Notes: a model not told the origin generated them from the letters alone. A stretch of DNA of 64,000 nucleotides from Canna indica (GCA_034359265.1 CP136890.1:100837501-100901500), one strand, 5' to 3'; counted from the first letter of the stretch, positions 1-14,600 are shown. Made by a program: numbers and translations.

Positions 1-3000
1 CATTTTACTTACCTGGCGTGCCTCTGTCAAAGGAACTGTTTGCTGTTGTGGCTGAAAAATCTCGGAAACCTGATTGGAAGTAGAATGTTGTAAGTTGGGA
101 GGTTGTGAATAAAGGACCTTTTGTTGACTATCATGGTTCTCATTCGGAAGAGGAGTGGGGTTTAGAGGGTTCTGGAAGTATGTCGATTGACTAATAGTGG
201 GTGTCTGCAACCCTGGAGCAACAGCATCCCATGTTTTATTTGAATTATATGGTACCACAGCTTCTTTTTCCTAAAATCACAAATGAAAAATAAGACTATA
301 TCTCCAAGAAACACTGATCAATTAGCAACCACAAACCAGATAAAAAGATATGTATATCAGTTAAAAGATATCTCACACTTGATGCAATATGTTGTGTGCA
401 GCATGACGATTGTCATTTTTAGGGATAAAAAGCAAAAGGTAAAAATGCATCTGAAAAGATTATCGCATGTCCCATTGATACCAATACTCAAAGTTTCCAG
501 AACTCAAAAAAATCACATCAAACTTGTCATTAAATTTAGGAACATTCTTTGTACTTAGTGCATTAGTGCACGTAACCAAATTAGATTCACCGTAGTGATA
601 TCAAGAACCAATTAGAAAAATGGAAAATATCTGCATGAAAAGTAGCATCCAAATTTCTACAAGCTATCTGCATCCACCTTTAAACTTCCAGGACTGAACC
701 TGTCACAAGCTTGTTACCTAATCCAACTTAAAATGAGAAGCACAATCAATTGGTGATGGAAGCATGATAAATGGTAACTAAGCAATGAAAGAGGTCAAGT
801 ATCACTTGAATTGTAGTAAGTTATTAACAACAGACCAATGCAAGCAAAACAATAAGAGGAATGAATAACAGCTACCAGCCCGCTACAAAAGTCATCAATC
901 ATCCAAATCAAACATGTAATCATAGGATGATAAATCTAGTTAACAAGTGTCATTTGAACTACATGAATATGATTAATAATATCGCAAATCATTTTCAGGT
1001 AGCTATAAGAAAAATTTCTGACTAAACTAAAGAACACAACTACCAATGAAATATCATATTTTAGTGGATCAGCAGGTTCTCAAAACTCTTGACCATTGGA
1101 ATGCACAATAAAAATAACAAATGGTAGTTGATAACTTCGTTAACATAGATTAAGCTACCGCATTTTGCATGCCCAGCATGAGCACTAAAACCATAGAAAA
1201 TGTGTACCAAAGCTCTTGCAAAACTTCTGAGAACGAGATTGCACAAAACTAGGAACCAATTCCATAATACTTACAGTGAAATGCTGGAACTCCAAGTCAA
1301 GACACCTAGAAACAGTGACAAGTAGAAAATAACATGACTAGACCTCTTTCTTCATAGTTCCTCATATTATTAAAAACCAGATATTTCTTGCTTAAATCAC
1401 ATGCACCATACTACATTAGCAAGTTATCATAATCAATGAAAAAGATTTCCTTGTCCAACAAACCCGACAGCAACATGCCTACACTGAATGAACTAGTGAG
1501 CATGTAAAATTTGAACTATGAACCTAGGGAGATAGACAATCATATTGTTGGAGGCATATAATGGCATGCCTTGGTCACTGCATAAGGTTCCATGTTAATA
1601 TATTTACTGTTCAGTACACCAAACAATTTCCTCATATTGTGTATGATTCTACAGAAATCCTTGCTCATTTGAAATACAGAAATGAGGATTAAACAAGCCG
1701 CCAAAAATAGCTTGAAGAAGTTCAAACCTGAAAAGAAGGCACTACTGGGGGTTTAGACTCTTCTCTCCATGATGTTGTGCCAGGTGGAGGAGGCTGATTA
1801 CTGGCATATGGATAACCGCCACTAACACCTAAGTAACCAGCAGATTGAAGACTGGTAGCAGGTGAATTATCTGTCCCTGCTACCCCATTAGCAACCGGTG
1901 CAGGTTGGTTGTAATAATAAGGCCACTTGTTATATTGCTGAGGATAATAAAGAGAATTTGTAGCAGTAGCAGAAGTCTGTGTCACACTTGTTGCTGAGGT
2001 TGTGTAGCTTGAATAAGGATGGTGTGGATAGTGATGGTAATTCCCATCATTCCACGAGCTTGTCTGATAATTGTAGTTGTTGTTTTCATACCCTGCCCCG
2101 CTCTGATTATCACCAGCATTGTAATAAGTGCCTAAATAACTAGTAGGACCAACATAAGACCCTGAATTCTGAAATGTGCTAAGAGGCTGATAAGCAGCAC
2201 CTGAATTTTGATCTCCAACAATTTGCTGAGTAGAATCATTGCCTGGTAAGTGATGACCATAATAGTAATTCTGGAATCCCGCAGCATTATAGTTATATGA
2301 TGTGGTAGAACTTGAATAAGGTGCATAACCAGAATATGGTTGTGTTGTATTCGCAGTAACTATATTTGATGGGGTAGATGAATGAGATCCTGATGTCATT
2401 CCTTGAGCATCTCCTGGCATGCAAATCTGTCTTTGTGGATCATAATGATAGCCAGAGCTTGAGATACCCAACTCTCCAGTTGATGAGGACCAAGGCTGAG
2501 GCGCAGGATGTAACGAAGGATACGAAGACCCATGTGATTTTCCCACATCTACAGTCTGACAAGTTAGGAAAGGAAGACGTCAAAACTAAATGTTAAAAAG
2601 GCTTGAAGTACACAATTAAAAAAACAATAAACAAATTCTATAAGTGTTCTTAGAAAGATAACGAAAAAAGCATCCTAGTGCAAAGACCCAGCCATATAGT
2701 GTTCTACTACATAGCCTTTTGATAGGAAGCATCTCAAGTCAGATGCGTAAAAGGCAAAGAATTTTGGTGATTCCATGTCCAATTGTCCATAGTCAACCAC
2801 TACATGTACAGAATGTGAAGATGACGACACGCCTATAAACAATATTATTTAATTTTAATTTCCATAATAGTAGCTAAGTGCATGTATATGTTTACATCCA
2901 TTTTGTTGCCCAAAAGCTGCCACCAAAAGAAAATAGTTAAAGGAACGCAAAGGGCTATTCTCTAAGCAAACAATAGACATTTAAAGACAGAATAATTTCA

Positions 3001-5384
3001 CTCGCATTTTGGGTAATTTTCTTGAATTTCCTTACTTCTGAATCTAGATTCTAGAATGTTACCTAACTTCTAGAACATATACCATCTTAATCAGGTTTGA
3101 AATAAAGAACCAATCAATAGATAACTTTATGACTGAACCAATATTCTTACACCTAATAGGCAAGCATAAAATATTTAAGCGGTCCATTGTGATAGAGAAT
3201 GAGTGAGCAGGTCATTATCCGACCTTAATGTACTTTCCTAATTCACATTCCTCTGCAATTTTAGAAATTAAAGCACAAAGTCTGTAAAAGGAACTAAGGA
3301 AGAAAAATCTGTCAAAAGTCAGGCTCTTGGGATGTAATTAAAAATTAGTGAGAAATTGAAGGTGCAGCCCCTTTCTACTTCTCATCAATTCTTTTAGATT
3401 TTCTCCTATTGCTCACTTCACCACCCTAGTCCATTTTTGTTCCATATTTTGATAAGACAGTTGCAGTTTTGGATCAGCAATGACATTCAAAAGAATAAAA
3501 ATCCTACTAAAGCTTCAATATGGACAATCAACTATTTTCCCAACATTTCAGTTGTTCAATTCAATTTGTAATTGTTTCAGATGAATTTTCTCCCCTACGA
3601 AAAGGCATATTAATGTCTAGCTAGGGGTGTGAAGAGAAGTCTATTGTTATCTAGATGTGCAAGATAAAATATGCTAAACTTCCAGTGAGATCTGAAACAC
3701 ATAATTCTACCCAACATGTCAGCTGGCCATAAAATTTGTTGAAATGAACTGTGCCATAAATCAGGCATATTAAAGATATAAGTCACAGCAAGGGGTTCAA
3801 GGGGAATATTTTTATTGCTCTCCTCTCTCCCTCTCCAACTTTCTTTTACAACTGCTGGTTCTCAACCTATTCCTAAGCCTCGGATGCTTTTCTTCTATAC
3901 TAGATCATCTAATATTTCTCATCAAAGTTCTAGCCAATTCATGATGATTTCCAATTCTAACAGCTCCTAATGGTTCTCTAATGGAAATACTAAATCTCAA
4001 TAAAAATTGGATCGTCCACAAATCCTGATCCAACTCAGCAGATTCCTGCTGAAGTCGATGTGTAGCTCAGACAGGACCAGCAGGTCCAAACCAGGAAAAA
4101 ACAGAATCCGGACTAGAGTTCGCTCTGATGGCAAAATCTGACCACATACAATTCATTTATAGTTATGTTCCAGAAGAAATACAAGAAGCCTTAAGATCCA
4201 TTTTTAACAATGAATATAAGAAACTAGATCCAACGCACTCCAACAGCCAGAAGAATACTGTGGTTCTCAGTTCAACTCTGTAGACTAACTATCTAATAAG
4301 GAAACTAGCCAGTACATAAAGATAACTTGCTAGAATGGAAAATAATTTGCCATATGCTAGGATTATGCTTCAGGAAGTTTCCATAAAAAAGAAAAAAAGG
4401 TCTAGAGGGTTGGAATGAGTAACTTCTCTAGGACTGAAAGTGCATATTAAGAGTCAAAGATATTGTAAAGAAAAGTGGATTCTACAAATTTTATAGAACA
4501 AAATGCTTTTGGGAATGACAGCTTCGTGTTAATATGTTGCATCTAGATAGAACATTTCCACAAAGCACATCATTCTTATTACTCTGAACCGAATCTTCTT
4601 AATCTGCATTCAAATTCAAATCATTTACCAAGGAATGAAGTCTTTTACATTGTCCAGAAGCAGTCTCTTGGCTAACTAATATGAGAATTCCTCTACTATT
4701 CACTTGACCCAGGCACTCTATACCAAAAAATGTCTCCCAAATATCAACCAACAGAACTATCAAGCTTGAAATGTGTAGGCAGACTAAGCATCAAAGGTTA
4801 ACAAAAGAACATTCAATTGGAAAGATCTGGATTCGAAATACAATCATGTACCAGAAGAACATGGAACATCTAGCCTACTCACCTAGAACAAAGAGACACA
4901 GATTAAAGCTACTCCGAAGTACCTAGTTGCATAAAATGCTTACATTTACTTATATGTGACAATATGGAAAGGTAGGGTAAGCCCTTTCTACTGCCAAGGT
5001 AACAAAACATGTCCATATTAAGGTTTAAGAAATTATACCAGCAACTGCATATGGTCTCATCATCGGTCCTACTTCACATACATGCTATCCAAATTAAACA
5101 TTAATATACTTCACCGCAGCGTGTGATAGTTAGTAATGCTCATGACTTATGTAAAAAATCCTTGATCTCACAGGAACATATAAGGTTGCTACTTATATTC
5201 ATAACCACGAAGATTCCCTGGAAATTGGTTATAATTCATCGAGAATAGATAACAACTGAAATTCTTCCTACTGCAAAAAACTCAATAAGCAAAGATCTGC
5301 AAACTAGATAAAAAAACAAACGATTATCACCTCAGTGGATCTGGAATCAACTACGGCTGAAGGCTCAGCACCTCGACTCGTCAT
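1..5384 (-). CDS. SAC3A: SAC3 family protein A, N-terminal part (gene continues past the left edge)
   Basis: Three exons are visible: 5331-5384 (ATG at 5384, 18 codons), 1728-2555 and 13-270, all joined in phase 0 by GT-AG introns of 2.8 and 1.5 kb. The first residues are MTSRGAEPSAVVDSRSTE, followed by about 360 residues rich in Tyr, Ser, Gln, Asn and Pro with many YY/NYY runs. From memory this low-complexity stretch (YQPLSTFQNSGSY, TSWNDGNY, YNKWPYYYNQ) matches the N terminus of plant SAC3A/LENG8-like proteins. The family works in TREX-2-type complexes linking transcription to mRNA export at the nuclear pore. The SAC3/PCI domain should lie beyond position 1, so the assignment rests on the disordered N terminus only. 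The donor after position 13 (GTAAGT) is perfect. The alternative is some other Tyr-rich RNA-binding protein. Confidence 0.75.
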
Positions 5385-5900
5385 GCCGCCGGAATGGGAA
5401 CTGGATAAGAGTATCCGCTGCAATCACTTGGATTCAACAACTCAACACGACTAGAAACAAGGAAACACAAACGAAACCCTAATAATCCTCCCTCCAGAAA
5501 TCGCCTCTGGATGATTGCATCAAGAGAACTCTTTTTTCGCGGATCGGGAGCAAACGGCCAGAAGGCGAGCAGAAAGAGAGAACGAGTAAGAAAAAAAAAT
5601 ACAACACCACCAAAAGAGGGGTTTTTTTAATTCCTCAAAATTAGAACATAGAGGAACAACTCAATAGATATGATTCGGAAAGAAATGAAAGGAAAAGAAA
5701 GGAGATTTTAATAATAAAAGCAGAAACCCTGAATTGGAGAAAAGTTGAAACAAATTTGCGGTTCTCTGTCGGTTGAACGGGTGAGAAAGTTTTTCACCGG
5801 CGGAGGAGAGAAAGAGAGAGAGAGAGAGGGGTAGAAATATAATGCTACGTTGAACCAAAGCACTGGGCCAGCGAGGCACCACCATCTTGTGGTATTTATA
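5385..5900 (-). promoter_or_regulatory. SAC3A 5' leader and proximal upstream region
   Basis: This stretch precedes the SAC3A start codon. It holds A-rich and purine-rich tracts and a GA dinucleotide microsatellite at about 5806-5829, read as CT on the gene strand, typical of plant 5' leaders. No convincing TATA box or intron was found, so the transcription start is not placed. Confidence 0.35.
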
Positions 5901-7577
5901 GCATCGATGGATGCGTCTTGAATCATGTTTATCAAATCGGACCGGATTGGACCGCCCGGTTCAATCTAAAACTAATCCAAAATCAAGTTCGGGTGAATGA
6001 TGTGGTAGCTTTTGATAGTACCCAATCTTATAGGTTTCCATTTGGTTGATTTGATAAGTAAATAATAGTGTGACTCCGAGTTAATGGTCTATATGTGCAA
6101 TAAGCTTTTAGAATCTTTTTAGTCGGTAAAAATTATTTTATTGGACATTTATTATCTTGCACGATCGCTCTCGGGAACTTGTTTTTTTTATTATAAAAAT
6201 ATTAAATTCTCCTAACTGATGTACTTAATAATTCTCTTAATATCCACATATAATAAAGTACTCATGATTATTGATGAAATTATCACTCATAATAAAAAAA
6301 AATATTCGACCGATTATTAGAAGAATATAGCAAGACTCTTTTTATTAATGAAACGGGAATAAGGCAGGTGATTGGTTGGCGGTATGTGTTGGATTTTTTA
6401 ATAGTCCATTTACTTGGAAAGACGAATGGCTTCATGATTTCGCTCTTATTGTATTAAATAATTCTCATGTTTCTCGGGTTAGATTTGACTCATGCTAGAC
6501 TTTAGAAAAATCGAGCTCATAAGTAAGAAATTAATGCGTCCAATATGTGGAATGATTTTGTTTGACGACGTTCAACTTTCATTAGAAAAATATGATGTTT
6601 GATTACGTGTAATTTAAAAGGTATATTATAACCGGTAGAATAATATATAATGTCCTCATTTTCTAGTTCTCAGGGCATAAAAATACTAACAATTTTTTCT
6701 GATAAAATGAATATTGTAGTATACATGGAAATTGATTTTTTTGTTAAAAAAAATTATTCTCAAAACCATAAAGTTATGCATTAAATAATATACATATAAA
6801 AATAGAGAATTTTCATAAAAACTTTATGATTTATTGGTAAAATCATAAATACTTTATGATATTTGTCAAAATTAAAATATATATATAATATGCTTCAAAA
6901 ACATATAATATTTTGAGATATTCAAAATATGTTTCAAAAATATGATATTGTCTCATTTTGTTTTAATACTAGGCAAGCTAACCAAATAATCCATTGGGTT
7001 TTAAACATGACTAAAACTTGTAAATGATCTTTATTTCGATCCTTTCTAAACCTCCTAGATCATGAGCATCTCTTATAAGTGGTATTGCATGTCTTTGCAC
7101 TTCAAGCTAGTAAAACTACTCTCCTTTGTTGTTAAAAAAATTACTTTTTTTCAAATGCATTGTCAAAAATAAAAATTAAACTATATTTTTTCTAGGGAGT
7201 GTTCTTTTTCGTATTGAAGATATCCGTGAAATAAAAGTAGGTAAAGAACTAAAGACTCCACTTCTAGAGTAGAAGACATTATTGTGATCTTGTCGGGGGT
7301 ACAGTTACATTGGTAAGGGGGCAATTGGCCAACCTACCATTTAAGTATATATATTAAATTTTAAATTTTAAATTTTAAAGGCTTTTTTTGCATAATTATA
7401 TGTTCTTGAATCTTGAGTTCTCTTGTTTTTTAAACTGCATTTGTTTTTTTATTGATGGCTCCGTCACTAATCTTGTCTTATTTTTTACTATTGCATTATA
7501 TATACACAATATATTGTAAGTATTTGATTAACTATTTTCTACATCAATCTTGATTAACTTGTGTGAATTATTCTGCA
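5901..7577. other. AT-rich intergenic DNA without a recognisable gene
   Basis: No coding exon, RNA gene or bounded transposon could be supported. Short A/T runs and a small AAATTTT-type tandem run near 7345-7380 are the only structure seen. Confidence 0.5.
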
Positions 7578-8053
7578 TAGGGTTGAGCATCGGGCGGGTC
7601 GGGTATTAATTCAAAAATTTTAAAAAATTTATACCCGACCCGATTAATTTCGAATAACCCGAATTTGGTTTAGAAAAAAAAATCATCTTGAAAATGGTGA
7701 TAAAAAAAATGAACAATTATATTAAAATTATAACTCAGACTTATTCTCAAGACCTCCTAAACTTTATTTTCACATTTCTAACCACAAAGCCAACACCATC
7801 TTTTACTAATACATACAACATATGTATGTATTTAACTTAAAATTGAGTTGGGTCGGGTCGGGTTAAACAGAATTTTCATCCGAACCCGACATGACCCAAA
7901 ATAGTAAATAAAATTTTTAAAAATGTAACCCAACCCAATATACTCGAATAATCCGACCCGACCCGATATACCCGAATAACCCGACCCGAAATGAATTTTT
8001 GGGTCGATTTTTTTTCAATTTTTTCGAGTCGGATCAGATTTTGCTTAACCCTA
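7578..8053. mobile_element. hAT-type MITE rich in GGGTCGGGT motifs
   Basis: The element opens TAGGGTTGAGCA and closes TGCTTAACCCTA, an imperfect terminal inverted repeat typical of hAT elements. The flanking octamers are ATTCTGCA on the left and GTTCTGCA on the right, a seven-of-eight match as expected for the 8-bp hAT target duplication. Internally there are many GGGTCGGGT/ACCCGACCC copies in both orientations, probably subterminal transposase-binding repeats. There is no coding capacity. Confidence 0.75.
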
Positions 8054-8520
8054 GTTCTGCATCTTAATACAACACTTTTCTCTTGTTTTATCTCATTCCA
8101 ATTATTAATTTAAATTATATATTACTATAAAATATGTTACAATTATTATTTATAATATTACCTACTTTAAAAAAAAAAAATTACAAATACTAGCTGTTTT
8201 ATTTGTTGTATGGGTCGGTTTCGACCCGAAGTAAATTATTTACATAATTTTCATTCGATCTTGTCAAAAAAATGCATTTCCAAGGAACCAAAATATAACT
8301 ATTTATGATATAATTGCAATGATATTTGCTGATTAATTATATGCACACAAAAATGTATTGATTATTTATTTAAAAGAATAAAATTGCAATGATGTTCGTA
8401 GATTAACATTTAACTACTTTCTATAAATTGTTGACACCAATTATATATGGTGTTATAATAAATATATATATTTATTAATCATTCATTATGATTCGAGAAT
8501 AGCAAGAATATTAAGAGGGG

Positions 8521-8815
8521 GGGACAATGTGCATGTGGTGTATGGACTAATTCACATTTGTTTTGCTCTCTAATTTTGTGGAGGAGCATAAATATACTCA
8601 CTTTTATTATATATACTCATTTTGTTTTAAATATACTTAGTTTTTATCATTTGAAAGTGAGTATATCTAAAATGAGTATACTAAAGTGAGTATACTTAAT
8701 AAAAAAATGAGTATATCTAAAGTGAATGTACTTGAATAAAAATTGAGTATATTTATAATTAATATAAAAATGAGTATATCTATACTGTGCCTAGATACCA
8801 CACAGATTTTGTCCC
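8521..8815. mobile_element. Small MITE with repeated GAGTATA motifs
   Basis: The left end (GGGACAATGTGCATGTGGTG) and the right end, read in reverse (GGGACAAAATCTGTGTGGTA), form an imperfect inverted repeat. Between them GAGTATA/TATACTC motifs recur about eight times in both orientations. I saw no clean target duplication, so the superfamily is left open. Confidence 0.5.
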
Positions 8816-9225
8816 GTTAATTGACATTTGGGCATTGATAAGGGTATTAAATAGGGATAAAATGAGAAGGCACTGATGAATCAGTAACCAGGATCATTCG
8901 GCTGGTAGCAGTGCAAAGGCAAAAGCAAGCACGTAAACAATACACAATTCAAAGAAAGTTTGAAGAATGCATGCATGAAGCATGTGAGCGCGCACGTGAT
9001 AACGGAGGCAGAACAAAACCAAGATCATGCATGGAATAAATTACTGTGAAATTTTAAGCGTTACTGTTGTCCTAGCTATTAGCATGCAATTATAATTGGC
9101 AAGTCCACCGGGCGTTTTCCTCGCACTCATCTCTTCCGTTTCCTTCGCCACAACGCAAGGCGGTCCTCTATAAATGAACGTCACTCCTCTTACCTCCATA
9201 ACAGTAGGGGGAGAGAAAGAGAGAG
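8816..9225 (+). promoter_or_regulatory. Annexin promoter with G-box and TATA box
   Basis: TATAAA lies at 9169-9174, 52 bases before the start codon, which gives a short leader. A palindromic CACGTG (G-box, the ACGT core recognised by bZIP and bHLH factors) lies at 8993-8998. Plant annexins are commonly stress or ABA responsive, which would suit a G-box, but that regulation is inferred here. Confidence 0.55.
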
Positions 9226-10654
9226 ATGACGATGGCCACTATTACGGTTCCTGAACCTGTTCCTTCTGCAGCAGAAGACGCCGAGCGTCTCTTTAAAGCA
9301 TGCCAAGGTAAACAAATAGGTTGATTGATTCATTTTAATTTCCCCTTCTCTATTAACTTATGATGTTTAATTAATTTATCGACATATAGGATGGGGAACC
9401 GATGAGAAGGAGATAATTGCTGTCCTGGCTCATAGAGATGCAACTCAAAGGAAGCAAATAAGATTAGCTTACGAGGAACATCATCATGAGAATCTTATTA
9501 AGAGACTTGAAAAGGAGTTATCTGGGGACTTTGAGGTACTTGTCTATGTATTCATCTTTGTCGTCGACCTCTTTTATTCCGCTTTCTTGACCTTACTCAA
9601 GTCATCCTCGATCTTCCTTCTTTAGAGAGCTGTTTATCGTTGGATTTTTGACCCGATTGAACGCGAAGCTATCCTTGCGAACATCGCTGTGAGCAAGAAA
9701 TTTGACTACCAAGTGATCATAGAAATTGCTTGTGTGAATTCTCCGAAAGAGCTCTTGGCAGTGAAGGAGGCCTACCATGCTCGATATAAGCATTCCTTGG
9801 AAGAAGATGTTGCCCTCCACACCGTTGGAGAACTTCGACAGGTACAAATTAATGCACTTTTATGTATGTCATTTGCTCTTTCTTTTTTTCCTGCGAATCA
9901 TATGCATACTAATTAAATCATCAATATATGTCTTAATTTTGTCTCCAGCTCTTGATCTCCTTGGTGAGTACATACAGATACGGCGGTGATGAGATCGACG
10001 TGAACGTAGCTAAGTTGGAAGCCAAAACTCTTCAAGATGCTATCAACCTGCAAGAGTTCAATCACGGGGAGGTCATTAGAATCTTGAGTACTAGAAGCAA
10101 GGCTCAGCTCTGTGCAACCTTTACTTGTTACAAAGATGAATATGGCATTTCTATTACAAAGGTAAGTAACATTTAGCAGTACATTTATATATGTGTGCAT
10201 AAATTGCTTGCAGTCCTGAAGAACAAATTGTGGCATCGTTTCAATATTGATTCATGTTATATATATATATATACATGTATAGGCATTGGCCACTGATTCT
10301 CCAAATGAATTTGCACATGCACTGAGAACCGCGGTCCGATGTATCGTCGCTCCCCACAAGTACTTTGTTAAGGTGAATAAGTAGTAACTATCGAGTTTCA
10401 ATTCATCTATTTGTCGATCTTCTGCTACGTTCTAGCTAATTAGTTGTCATGAGCTGCAGGTTCTTCAGCGTGCGGTCAGCAAGGTTCCAGATGAGGATGC
10501 TCTTACTCGCGTCGTGGTTATGCGTGCAGAGAAGGATTTGAAGGTGATCAAAGAGATGTTTTACCAGAGAACAAATGTTACCCTTGAGCATGCGGTTGGT
10601 AAAGAGACATCTGGCGACTACAAGAGTTTTCTCCTTGCTTTGATAGGGAATTAG
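9226..10654 (+). CDS. Plant annexin (RJ4/D2-like), 313 aa, complete
   Basis: Six exons: 9226-9307, 9390-9535, 9626-9841, 9949-10161, 10283-10372 and 10460-10654. They total 942 bases and close in frame. Annexins are cytosolic proteins that bind acidic membranes in a Ca-dependent way. Four annexin repeats can be followed. Repeat I carries the type II calcium loop GWGTDEKE with an acidic partner about 40 residues later (SGDFE). Repeat III has the conserved [11 protein letters not shown]. Repeat IV ends [14 protein letters not shown]. In repeat IV the usual GxGTDE loop is replaced by [11 protein letters not shown], so that calcium site looks lost. A second in-frame ATG lies two codons downstream (9232) and gives the more usual MATI- start. 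Length and N terminus resemble the strawberry RJ4 type from memory. Confidence 0.95.
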
Positions 10655-11606
10655 GATATATATGTTGTTTACTTTGAAAAACTCTAGTCACCGGTGACCA
10701 GTGCCTTAGTTAATTCCTAAATAGCGTGCGGGCATTCGGTAAACTTCTCTTTGCTTAGTTTAAGGATGTTGTGTTCCCCTGGTTTTTGTTGAATATCATG
10801 AAAGACAATGGTTTCTTATCTTGGAATTGATTTTGGTGCATTTGAATACATATATATACTTTATGTTTTTCTAATGAGTGGCTCAATAATTCTTATCAAC
10901 AATTAAGTCATCTTTATTTCATTGAATGCATATTAAAACCTCCTTCCGATCAATGTCCACTTAGCCGAAATAAAAAATTAAAAATTAAAAAGAATAAAAA
11001 ATAAAATAGATCGACTAGTTCGGGCAAGTTTGATAGATATCAATGCGCCAAAAATATTACATATATAACAACACTAACATACCAGGTCAAGTTGGACATG
11101 GCCCAAGACGAGTCGTGCAAGTGCAATAGCTGCAAGGGTTTGAGCCTAGTACAATATGCCGCAAGGGGATGAGCCTAACACAAAGCTTGGCTTCAGGTCG
11201 TGCTAGCCATGGATTAGCATGGTTTGGTGCCATCCAACCAGTTTGATATATCTAAGCTTGTATACAAATGGTTAATGGAGCAAGGACAACAATCATTTCT
11301 TATTCAAATGTATAGAGAATTAAAGATAGTAACTAGATGACTACATACCTCTGCAGATCAACACGAAAATAAATTCTGGGTAACAGAATGGCACGACAAA
11401 GAAGACAGAAGAAATGAAAGAAAGAGAAACACCATCATTTAGCAGAATCTCCTACTAATGTGACAGAAAACCAAAAAATGAGACTTAAATAGTATGCCTA
11501 CAAATTGATTAAAAAACATGATTTCTTTTTATACATGCTAAAGCTACCAACAAAATACCACAATCACTAGTTGGAACAACATCAAACAACACGTAAACAC
11601 ATCTTA
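10655..11606. other. Convergent intergenic region between annexin and NRPE5
   Basis: The two flanking genes run tail to tail, so this stretch should hold both 3' UTRs. A middle part near 11080-11250 with recurring GCAAG and GAGCCTA words looks repeat-like, but no element could be bounded. No coding exon was seen. Confidence 0.5.
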
Positions 11607-14600
11607 TCACATGATACAGCGATAAGTGACATGTGACCCTGTTAGCTCTCCGTCATATGTGACCTTCACAATCTGCCCTTTCTCGTACCCATAGTACCGA
11701 GTAACTGCATCACTCTCTAGCATACGAGGAAGCTACAAAACCAATACGATATGGACTATTAGAATATTCCTTCAGGACAAACACATGTCAATTAAGATAG
11801 TCAAGGACTCACAAGGCTTTTCTTAATGTCTTATACTTTCTTAAGGCTAATGTATTCTGCATTTTTCTTAATGTCTTAACACTTACTCTCATCGGTGATT
11901 ATTTGGAAGTACCATAGGCATATGCTATCAATGATTCTTTGAATCATCTTGAAGGATTGAATAGCATCATAAGTTCATAACCATCTAGATAAGGATGTAA
12001 ATGATGGTTTGTAACATAGTTATACTTTCATATTTTTAAGTTACTTTTTCAGTATCTATCCATTCTGAACCTTTTTTTTCAACCTGGGAACTATGTTATA
12101 TGTACTGGTTCATATGACATTATGATATTCCGCACATGCAGGTCTGCAAAAGGAACATTATAGGGGTATTGATATTGAGATTTCATACCTTAATTTAAGA
12201 ATTTTTGCACACATGCAGAAGCTATTTCAAGAAAAGAATAAACCAAAAGAGTTGACACTCCAGGAAATGCAGAAGCTATTTTAGAAACTCGGAATGATTG
12301 TTTGCTTTTTACCTGGCTTTCCACCACATTATACTTCTTCAATAGCTTTTGTTTCTCTTCCTCATTCAGTAACTCATGTCTTGGTTTCAAAGCATGCTTT
12401 GTGATATTAACCAGCAATTCAGTTACCTGAGAATAATAAGTAAGCTTAAGGAAGTAAAAATGGTGGAAATTTCTTAACTGCTAAACTTACACTTGTAAAA
12501 TAGAAAGAAAATAACGAGGATGGATCAGAAAGCGTATTGTGTTAAACATGACCGATTTCATAAATATATGAAACATTAGTACTTGTCTGGATATTTTATA
12601 ACACTTCATACCTTCAAGATGATTATTGTTTTGTTTGCTCTATCTTTTGAAGCTTACATGGAACATTACAAGTCTAGTGGAACTTAAAAGGAGTTATCTT
12701 TTGAACAAAGCAATTATACCACCTGCAAACTTTAAAATACCACTGCCCTGCACCTAATTGTCTTGGTTAAAAATCTGACACCAGCTATTGAATAGTTCAC
12801 ATAGATAATATTGATGATGATGAACTTTAGAAATGTTATAGATTAATGTTCTCATAAAAGATTTGTGGCCCTCCGCAGAGAGAAAAACTTTTAGATAATA
12901 TTGATGATGACGAACTTTAGCAAGAACGAAAAATCCCAAACTATTCCAGCCAATCACCAGTTGTTGGCTCAAGTGCAACCAACCTGGTCTGGTTCCAAAC
13001 AAGAGTTTAAGTTCTAACGAGATGAGTATGTCAGATGGTCACTGGTTCCAAACAAGAGTTTCTGCTAAGCTTGATTTGAGTGAATATAGCTGATAGAATC
13101 TATGTTCTCTTCTTCCTTTCATTTGATCTTATGGATGGATTGACCTTTTATGAATCACCATATGGAAGGAATTTCATTGTCATGCTAATGCCACTACCAT
13201 ATTACTATGTTAGTCTGGCCCAGAGACAGAAAAAAAGGCATATTGAAAGACTTACTGTATGACTGATATTTCATATTAAAGGGCCTATGACCATTCAGAA
13301 TTATAGATTACTTGCAGCAGAAAAACAAGCAGAATTATGCAAGTAGAAATAAATAATTTCCTTCTATATTTTTCCCAGGAAAAATTCATGAAGTTAAAAA
13401 CATATGGAAATTGTGAAATATAAAGAGGGAATGAGAACATACTTGGAATATCTCCACTCTGAACTTGAAAATCTCTTTAATGGCTCCTCGAGCTTTTGAT
13501 GTCATTTTATTTTGTAGTATTAGTATTAAATTAGTCAGACGTTCTTTATTAACATAACTGGATATCTCACGGACAGTTGACAACTTGAAAGGATCAGTTC
13601 CACAAAAGATAGCAAGAACCTAAAAATGTTAAAAATTTGTAAATATAAAGAACACCAAACACCAGATAAAAAGTTACCATGGTACAATGACTAAAAAAAA
13701 TCATGAAATTAAGAAAGAGACATTTTTAATGGTAATCAGGAAGGAGAAGGACTGACGAGAATTTTTAATTTAAGTGGGGTTTGAACTCCTAGTGACTTGA
13801 AGAATATTTCCTCGAAGAAATGACTTGGAGAATAATTTCTCAACCATTAACTTTAACATGTCAAGTTTTTAATCTACTGGAAATAGCAACTACACAATTG
13901 TAGTTAGCCCGATTACAAATTTGGATACCCATGGTATCTTTTATGTAATGTGGTTAGCATCATACATGAATTACTTTTATCAAGCACCTGTATTTTAAAG
14001 GGAAAGGTAGTTTGAATCGTTTGATTAAAAAAAACATGTGAGTTAAGTTAAGGTAATATGTTAATAACATTGCCCACATGTGAGCAAAATGGTACAGAAC
14101 AACAAAGATCATGGACTGAAACCTTTTAGATCAGCCTATCCATAGATGGGTAATGCGCAAGCAAATAGCAACTAATGCAATGTACTAACAACATTAATCA
14201 TAAAATGGGGAAAGTGATAAAAATATCATATACAAGTTTGGAATCAGCTTATTCACAAGTGAGTAGAAAACTAGATTGCAAGTTGTCTTCTAACTTAATA
14301 TATCTCCAATCATCAAAGTTTGACTTCCATAGGAATGATGAGTTTATGAACTTGATTAATACTTACTGGTCTCACCAAAAATAAAAATGGCAATGGCTAG
14401 AAGAAAAGAATGATTACACAGTTCCCACTTACGTGCATGTGCACACTTCTAATTTATTTTTATTTCCCTTATTTTCTCCCCTTCTTTGGACCTTCAAATT
14501 TTATTTATCTTAGATGTAATCTTGAGGTTTTAAATCTCAATATAGACTGCACTGGTTTGATATTGGTACCTACAAAATAAAATGATCAATAAACTCAATG

